Of a stretch of 21,387 nt of DNA, positions 17,174 through 21,387 are shown in pieces. Under the pieces are notes generated by a model. The model searched no databases. It had not been told where the DNA came from and saw only the letters and a program-made list of their open reading frames with translations. Position 1 is the stretch's first letter; the number at the start of each line of letters is the position of its first letter. The position numbers were made by a program, and so were the translations under genes. The DNA is from Alphaproteobacteria bacterium. GTDB lineage: Bacteria > Pseudomonadota > Alphaproteobacteria > Geminicoccales > Geminicoccaceae. The stretch lies in contig JALSGW010000155.1 in NCBI GenBank assembly GCA_026982585.1, positions 1-21,387 of the forward strand. The letters run 5' to 3'.

Positions 17174-18409
17174 GTGGAGCTGCCGCTTAGCCTCGCGGAC
17201 ATCCGACGGGCCGAGGAGAACATCCGCGGCCAGCTGGTCCGCACCCCCTTCCTGCACTCCCGCACCCTCTCTGCGATCCACGGCTGCGAGCTGTGGCTCA
17301 AGTTCGAGAACCTCCAGTACACCGCCTCGTTCAAGGAACGCGGCGCCCTCACCCGTCTGCTCGCGCTCTCGGAACAAGAACGCCGGCGCGGCGTGGTGGC
17401 GGCCTCCGCCGGCAACCACGCCCAGGGCGTGGCCTATCACGCGCGCCGCCTGGGGGTGCCGAGCCTGATCGTGATGCCGGAGCGCACCCCCTTCACCAAG
17501 ATCGAAAACAGCGAACGGCTGGGCGCGGAAGTGGTGCTCGCCGGGGACAGTGTGGAGGAGGCCGGGGTGCGGGCGCGGCAGCTCGCCCGCGAACGGGGCG
17601 CCACGTTCATCCACCCCTATGAGGATCCGCTGGTGATGGCGGGCCAGGGCACGCTCGCCCTCGAGATGCTGGCCCAGGTCCCGGAGCTGGACGTGCTGGT
17701 GGTTCCGGTCGGAGGCGGCGGGCTCATCGCCGGCATGGCCGTGGCGGCCAAGGCGCTCAAGCCCGGGCTTCGCATCTGCGGCGTGGAGGCGGCGCTGTAT
17801 CCGAGCGTCACGCGCCGGCTCGCCGGCGAGCCTCCCGCCGCCGGCGGGCCCACCATCGCCGAGGGAATCGCGATCAAGGAACCGGGGCAACGCGCCCTCG
17901 CGATCATCGAACGGCTCGTGGACGAAATGTTGCTGGTGGACGAGGCGGCCATCGAAGCGGCGGTGGTGGCCCTGCTCGAGATCGAAAAGACGGTGGTGGA
18001 GGGTGCGGCCGCCTGCGCCCTGGCGGCGGTGGCGGAATATCCGGACCGCTTCCGGGGCCGGCGGGTGGGAGCGGTGCTCACCGGCGGCAATATCGACAGC
18101 CGTATCCTGAGCGCTGTGATCCTGCGCGGGCTGGTGCGCAGCGACCGGCTGGTGCGCCTAAGGGTCGCCATCACCGACCTGCCCGGAGGCCTCGAAGGAG
18201 TCGCCGGAACCATCGCCCAAGCGGGCGGCAACATCATCGACGTGGTCCACCAGCGGGCCTTCTCCCGCCTCTCGGTGCGCCAGGTGGAGGTCGACTTCAC
18301 CATCGAAACCCGCAACGCCCGCCACGCCCGCGCCATCATCCAGGCGCTCGAAACAGCCGGCTACGGGGTCCGCCGTCTCGAACACCGGGACGGGGAGCGG
18401 GTGGAATAG
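17174..18409 (+). CDS. ilvA: threonine ammonia-lyase with C-terminal ACT domain
   Basis: This 411-residue PLP enzyme deaminates L-threonine to 2-oxobutanoate, the entry to isoleucine synthesis. The PLP lysine is K54 in TASFKERGA. SAGNHAQGVAYHAR and the phosphate-binding VPVGGGGLIAG loop follow. An ACT domain occupies about 330-405 (RLRVAITDLPGGLEGVAG through NIIDVVHQRAF), typical of the 400-residue TIGR01127-type enzymes and a likely site of amino-acid feedback. The GTG at 17174 has GGAGG with 7-nt spacing; an earlier GTG at 17156 overlaps the argC stop and lacks an SD. A serine/threonine dehydratase with a catabolic role is an alternative; the ACT domain and the argC neighbour lean toward biosynthesis. 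Confidence 0.9.
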   Translation: MELPLSLADIRRAEENIRGQLVRTPFLHSRTLSAIHGCELWLKFENLQYTASFKERGALTRLLALSEQERRRGVVAASAGNHAQGVAYHARRLGVPSLIVMPERTPFTKIENSERLGAEVVLAGDSVEEAGVRARQLARERGATFIHPYEDPLVMAGQGTLALEMLAQVPELDVLVVPVGGGGLIAGMAVAAKALKPGLRICGVEAALYPSVTRRLAGEPPAAGGPTIAEGIAIKEPGQRALAIIERLVDEMLLVDEAAIEAAVVALLEIEKTVVEGAAACALAAVAEYPDRFRGRRVGAVLTGGNIDSRILSAVILRGLVRSDRLVRLRVAITDLPGGLEGVAGTIAQAGGNIIDVVHQRAFSRLSVRQVEVDFTIETRNARHARAIIQALETAGYGVRRLEHRDGERVE

Positions 18410-18420
18410 GAAGAAAAACC

Positions 18421-18449
18421 TTTACAGCAGCCGTCGGTCAGATTAGCCT
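18421..18449 (+). promoter_or_regulatory. candidate promoter ahead of the receiver-like gene
   Basis: An A/T-rich patch stands out in the GC-rich background. TTTACA (18421-18426, five of six) is followed after 17 nt by TAGCCT (18444-18449, three of six). A start near 18456 would make the ATG at 18459 almost leaderless, or leave a short leader for the GTG at 18495. Confidence 0.25.
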
Positions 18450-18458
18450 GGGCGGGCC

Positions 18459-19124
18459 ATGGAGACGGACCATGTGCCCTGTGGTGGTTGGCCGGTGAGG
18501 CGAGGCTTGCGCATTCTGGTGGTGGACGAGGGGGCGCGCGAGCGTCTCGCCCGCGACGGCGGGCGTTGGGCCGGCCATGAGGTGCGCGTCGCCGAGAGTC
18601 TGGCGGAGGCGTTGTTGGACCTCGCCCAGCCGTTCGAGCGTCCCGATCTGGTGGTGACCGACCTCGATCTTCCCGATGCCCAGGGCCCGGCGGCGCTGCG
18701 GCTGTTGCAGGATGCCGCCATGGACGTGCCGGTTTTGGTGTGTGCGCTGGATCAGGAGGAGGGCGGCTGGGCGGTGGAGGCGGCCTGCGAACTGCTGGAC
18801 CTGCGCCCCTTGCCGCCGGGGCTGCACGAGGTGGCCTGCCATCGCCGCACCGAGGAGCAGGTGCTGGCGGTACGCCGCGCCGAGGTGGCGCTGGAGCTCG
18901 AGCGCATCGCCCGGGAGGTGGCCGAGGAGGCGAGCGGTCGCGTGCTCGAGCGGCTCGGACTCGAGGATCGGGAGGGATTGCGCAAGGCGGTGGCGCTCGC
19001 CCGCGGCTTCGAACTGCTCAAGGCGCGCTTTCTGGGGGCGATGGCCGCCGGGCTCGCGGGCGGCATGCTGCTCGCGCTGGCGGTCGGGGTGCTGGCGCTG
19101 CTCCGCAGCAAGCTCGGCCGCTGA
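18459..19124 (+). CDS. tail-anchored degenerate receiver-like protein
   Basis: I recognise a response-regulator receiver fold but no named family. In this 221-residue reading, beta-1 reads LRILVVDEG (acidic pair D23, E24) and the putative phospho-acceptor is D68 in VVTDLDLPDAQG. The usual Ser/Thr after beta-4 is Cys (VPVLVCAL), and the conserved Lys appears to be Arg (LLDLRPL, R116). Phosphorylation signalling may thus be altered or lost. Residues about 130-190 form a charged helical stalk. A single membrane helix at about 192-215 ends six residues before the C-terminus (RSKLGR), which places the receiver in the cytoplasm. No DNA-binding or enzymatic output domain is present. A GTG at 18495 would start directly before beta-1 and may be the real start. 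No histidine kinase gene lies in the window. Confidence 0.68.
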   Translation: METDHVPCGGWPVRRGLRILVVDEGARERLARDGGRWAGHEVRVAESLAEALLDLAQPFERPDLVVTDLDLPDAQGPAALRLLQDAAMDVPVLVCALDQEEGGWAVEAACELLDLRPLPPGLHEVACHRRTEEQVLAVRRAEVALELERIAREVAEEASGRVLERLGLEDREGLRKAVALARGFELLKARFLGAMAAGLAGGMLLALAVGVLALLRSKLGR

Positions 19125-19137
19125 GCGAGGCTCGCTC
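19123..19137. terminator. hairpin between convergent genes, weak terminator candidate
   Basis: A near-perfect inverted repeat (GAGCGAG, one base, CTCGCTC) overlaps the stop of the receiver-like gene and lies 11 nt before the stop of the convergent small gene. The stem would be about six pairs with a 3-nt loop. No T-run follows on either strand, so intrinsic termination is doubtful. Confidence 0.3.
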
Positions 19138-19148
19138 CGGCGACCCCT

Positions 19149-19379
19149 TCAGGTCTCGCTCCTTCGCTTCGCCTGCCACTCCCGCACCAGCGCCTCGGCC
19201 TCCTCCCGCACCGCCCGGCGCAGCTCGGCCAGGCTGACGCCGGGAGCGGCTCCGGCCTCGGCGAGCGCCTCGTAGAGCTGTTCGGATGCCCGGGCCAAAT
19301 AGCGCCGGAACTTTCCGGCCGAGAGCGCCGAGCGTCCCTCCAGGGGTGCGGTCGCCATGGTCGCTTCCTCCGTGTCCAT
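19149..19379 (-). CDS. small helical protein of unknown function
   Basis: I do not recognise this 76-residue protein. After about 20 polar residues it is predicted to be mostly helical: KFRRYLARASEQLYEALAE, then a break at AGAAPGVS, then LAELRRAVREEAEALVREW with a basic end (QAKRRSET). There is no signal peptide or membrane segment. The ATG at 19379 overlaps the preceding gene's stop by one base (TGATG), and GAGGG lies 6 nt upstream, which supports a real, coupled gene. A GTG at 19382 is the alternative start. It faces the receiver-like gene tail to tail, 24 nt apart. Confidence 0.6.
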   Translation of the reverse strand: MDTEEATMATAPLEGRSALSAGKFRRYLARASEQLYEALAEAGAAPGVSLAELRRAVREEAEALVREWQAKRRSET

Positions 19380-19585
19380 CACGATCCCTCGCGCTCCTTA
19401 AGCAGGCGCGCGAGGCGCCCGTCCACGCGTTCGCGCACCTGGGCCAGCATCTCGTCGAGGGACGGCAGATCGTCGGGCGCCGCTCCGCCCTTCTTCTGTT
19501 CGCGGGCGACACCGCGCAGCCGCCGCAGGATCAGCCGCGCCACCCGGCGATCGAAACCGACCTTCTCCTTGACGTCCTCGAGCAT
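19379..19585 (-). CDS. small charged helical protein of unknown function
   Basis: I do not recognise this 68-residue protein. It is highly charged and probably helical: FDRRVARLILRRLRGVAREQ is a basic amphipathic helix, followed by a KKGGAAPDDLP turn and LDEMLAQVRERVDGRLARLL. The ATG at 19585 has a strong SD (AAGGAGA, 19593-19599) with 7-nt spacing. The SD is immediately followed by its own complement (AGGAG, two bases, CTCCT), so a small hairpin could hide it. The frame is open much further upstream, but that part is antisense to gpt and is not credible. It is first of a two-gene unit with the 76-residue gene. Confidence 0.6.
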   Translation of the reverse strand: MLEDVKEKVGFDRRVARLILRRLRGVAREQKKGGAAPDDLPSLDEMLAQVRERVDGRLARLLKEREGS

Positions 19586-19652
19586 GAGGAGGTCTCCTTC
19601 AGGGGCCATGGCTCGTGCGGGAGCGCCCCATGCCATGGGCGCAGCGCGGGCC

Positions 19653-19682
19653 GCTGTCAAGCCGCCCGTGGCCCTTGACAGC
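19653..19682. promoter_or_regulatory. 30-nt inverted repeat with back-to-back TTGACA arms
   Basis: Perfect 9-base arms GCTGTCAAG (19653-19661) and CTTGACAGC (19674-19682) flank a 12-base spacer. Each arm carries a consensus -35 hexamer TTGACA pointing outward: minus strand 19660-19655 toward the small genes, plus strand 19675-19680 toward gpt. Obvious -10 boxes are missing at 17 nt on either side. A second repeat, ACAGCCG (19678-19684) / CGGCTGT (19688-19694), overlaps the right arm. It may be an operator, a divergent promoter core, or both. Confidence 0.45.
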
Positions 19683-19729
19683 CGCGCCGGCTGTGTCGAG
19701 GGGAAGGGGCGGAGCAGCGGAGATCCTCT

Positions 19730-20221
19730 GTGCCGCAGAAACCGGCCCGGTTCTTTCCCGTCTCCTGGGAGGAGTTGCATCGCGACGCCAAGGCGCTCGC
19801 CTGGCGTCTTGCCGCCTCCGGACCGTGGCAAGGCATCGTGGCGGTGGCCCGCGGCGGCCTGGTGCCGGCCCACATCATCGCGCGCGAGCTCGAGATCCGC
19901 CTGATCGACACCGTCTGCATCCATTCCTACGAAGAGACCGAACAGCGCCAGCCGCGGGTGCTCAAGCGGGTCGAAGGAGAAGGAGAGGGCTGGCTCATCG
20001 TCGACGATCTGGTGGACACCGGCCGCACCGGCCGCATCGTACGCGAAATGCTGCCCCGGGCCCATTTCGCCACCGTCTACGCCAAGCCCGAGGGCCGACC
20101 GGTGGTCGATACCTTCATCACCGAGGTGAGCCAGGACACCTGGATCCTCTTTCCCTGGGATCTGGAGCCGCAATACGTGCAGCCCATCGTCGCCCGCGCC
20201 TCGCGCCGGGGTGGGTCATGA
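19730..20221 (+). CDS. gpt: xanthine-guanine phosphoribosyltransferase
   Basis: The 163-residue enzyme converts guanine, xanthine and to a lesser extent hypoxanthine to nucleotides using PRPP (purine salvage). The PRPP-binding loop is clear: WLIVDDLVDTGRT (88-100), with the acidic pair D92/D93. Upstream ARGGLVPAHIIARELEIR corresponds to the conserved ARGGLVPA segment of XGPRT, and the C-terminus contains WILFPWDLEP. Length is slightly above the 152 residues of the E. coli enzyme. The start is GTG 19730, with GGAG (19719-19722) 7 nt upstream. It is preceded by a 144-nt divergent region shared with the two small genes. Confidence 0.92.
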   Translation: MPQKPARFFPVSWEELHRDAKALAWRLAASGPWQGIVAVARGGLVPAHIIARELEIRLIDTVCIHSYEETEQRQPRVLKRVEGEGEGWLIVDDLVDTGRTGRIVREMLPRAHFATVYAKPEGRPVVDTFITEVSQDTWILFPWDLEPQYVQPIVARASRRGGS

Positions 20222-20300
20222 TCGCGGAGATCCCGGGACCAGGGCGAGGATCGGGCGCGTTTTGAGGCGAAGGGCGGGCATGCCGGCCGGGGGAACGGCC

Positions 20301-21387
20301 ATGGTGCGCCGGGGTCTGGAAGGTTTGTTGGTGGTGGCGCTCGAGCAGGCGGTGGCCGCACCGCTCGCCTCCCGGCTGCTTGCCGACGCCGGCGCGCGGG
20401 TGATCAAGGTGGAGCGGCCGGAGGGGGATTTCGCCCGCTATTACGATGACTTCGTGCACGGCGAGAGCGTCCACTTCATCTGGCTCAACGCCGGCAAGGA
20501 GAGCATCGCTCTGGATCTCAAGCGGGAACAGGAGCGGGCCTTGCTGATGCGCATGCTGGCCCGCGCCGACGTGTTCCTGCACAATCTCGGCCCCGGGGTG
20601 GCGGAGCGGCTCGGGCTCGGCAGCGAGCGGCTGCGGCGGCGGTTTCCGCGGCTCGTCATCTGCGAGATCTCCGGCTACGGCGAGGCCGGTCCGTACCGCG
20701 GCATGAAGGCCTATGATCTCCTGGTGCAGGCCGAATCCGGGATCGCCTATGTCACGGGGGTGGGCGAGGAGCCTGCCCGGGTCGGGGTGTCGGTGGCCGA
20801 TATCGGCGGCGGCATGGAGGCCTATGCCGGGGTGCTGCGGGCTCTCTTCGCCCGCAGCCGCGACGGCCGCGGGCGGACCGTCCAGGTCTCCCTGTTCCAC
20901 GCCATGGGGGAGTGGATGAACGTCCCCTATCTGACCTTCCGCCACACCGGCCGCATGCCGCCCCGGCTCGGCCTCCATCACCCCACCATCGCGCCCTACG
21001 GAGCCTATGCCTGTCGGGACGGCAGGCGGGTGTTGCTCGCGGTGCAGAACGCCCGCGAGTGGGAGCGGCTGTGCCGGCAGGTGCTGGGGCGCCCGGAACT
21101 TGCCCAAGACCCGCGCTTTTCGGACAATGTCCGGCGTCTGGACCACCGGGCGGCCCTGGATGCCGTGATCCACGAGGTCTTCGCCGGGCTCGATCGGGAG
21201 CAGGTGGTGCGCCGCCTGGAGGACGCCCGCATCGCCTACGCCCGGCTCAGCAGCCTCGAGGATCTCTGCCGTCATCCGCAGCGACGCCTGCGCCGGGTGG
21301 GGCTCGAGCGGGGCGGCGAGGTGGAGATCCTCGCGCGGGGCGCGTGGTTCACCGACGAGGGGGATGGCGAGCCGCGGCGGGTGCCGG
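20301..21387 (+). CDS. CaiB/BaiF-family CoA-transferase (3' end cut by the window)
   Basis: The frame stays open to the right edge, giving 362 residues of a class III CoA-transferase, which moves CoA between carboxylic acids. The family N-terminus is clear: VVALEQAVAAPLASRLLAD, GARVIKVERPEGDFARYY, then LNAGKESIALDLK. The expected catalytic Asp lies in GMKAYDLLVQAESG (D139). ADIGGGMEAYAGVLRAL follows. Family members are about 380-400 residues, so a few dozen are missing. The substrate cannot be named. The ATG at 20301 gives the usual N-terminus; an in-frame ATG at 20280 adds seven residues. A hairpin (GGCCG 20285-20289, CGGCC 20296-20300) with a GGGGAA loop directly precedes ATG 20301 and would expose the SD in its loop. 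It is 79 nt downstream of gpt. Confidence 0.88.
   Translation, partial: MVRRGLEGLLVVALEQAVAAPLASRLLADAGARVIKVERPEGDFARYYDDFVHGESVHFIWLNAGKESIALDLKREQERALLMRMLARADVFLHNLGPGVAERLGLGSERLRRRFPRLVICEISGYGEAGPYRGMKAYDLLVQAESGIAYVTGVGEEPARVGVSVADIGGGMEAYAGVLRALFARSRDGRGRTVQVSLFHAMGEWMNVPYLTFRHTGRMPPRLGLHHPTIAPYGAYACRDGRRVLLAVQNAREWERLCRQVLGRPELAQDPRFSDNVRRLDHRAALDAVIHEVFAGLDREQVVRRLEDARIAYARLSSLEDLCRHPQRRLRRVGLERGGEVEILARGAWFTDEGDGEPRRVP

Overview
The window is one continuous stretch of very GC-rich bacterial chromosome, densely packed with genes on both strands. Gene content and order point to an alphaproteobacterium, probably Rhodospirillales-like. It has an AapJQMP-type amino-acid ABC transporter, the four-gene set MoxR / DUF58 / BatA-DUF4159 / glutamine-amidotransferase-like membrane protein, and the tight run DUF1285 - CoA pyrophosphatase (Nudix) - DUF6111 - CCA-adding enzyme. 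The taxon is inferred from gene order alone. I see no rRNA, tRNA, CRISPR array, insertion sequence, phage gene or attachment site.

Layout. 53-1144 (-): secreted OmpA-domain protein with an N-terminal beta-rich domain. 1226-5420 (-): aapJ, aapQ, aapM, aapP, with a promoter-like element and two mutually exclusive palindromes ahead of aapJ and a hairpin between aapJ and aapQ. 5544-12290 (-): moxR, DUF58, DUF4159 protein and amidotransferase-like protein, with overlapping or nearly touching ends. 12307-15016 (+): four overlapping genes ending with the CCA-adding enzyme, whose 3' end overlaps a convergent EamA transporter gene (14980-15981, -). 16113-18409 (+): argC and a threonine ammonia-lyase with an ACT domain. 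18459-19124 (+): a tail-anchored, degenerate receiver-like protein. 19149-19585 (-): two small genes of unknown function. 19730-20221 (+): xanthine/guanine phosphoribosyltransferase. 20301 to the right edge (+): a truncated CaiB/BaiF CoA-transferase.

How the genes work together. AapJ captures polar amino acids in the periplasm, AapQ and AapM form the channel, and AapP supplies ATP hydrolysis. In the MoxR group, an AAA+ ATPase and a MIDAS-containing DUF58 protein are produced with two large membrane proteins carrying degenerate vWA and amidotransferase-like domains. Such sets are thought to act as chaperone or envelope-maturation machines, but the client is unknown. The rest is metabolic housekeeping: CoA turnover, tRNA 3' end synthesis, arginine and isoleucine pathways, and purine salvage.

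No clearly new defence or mobile system was found. The least explained items are the tail-anchored pseudo-receiver, the two small genes beside it with their symmetric divergent control region, the cysteine-free pair of large membrane proteins, and the leader of the aap operon. Most starts were chosen by Shine-Dalgarno (SD) spacing and family length; alternatives are given per gene.
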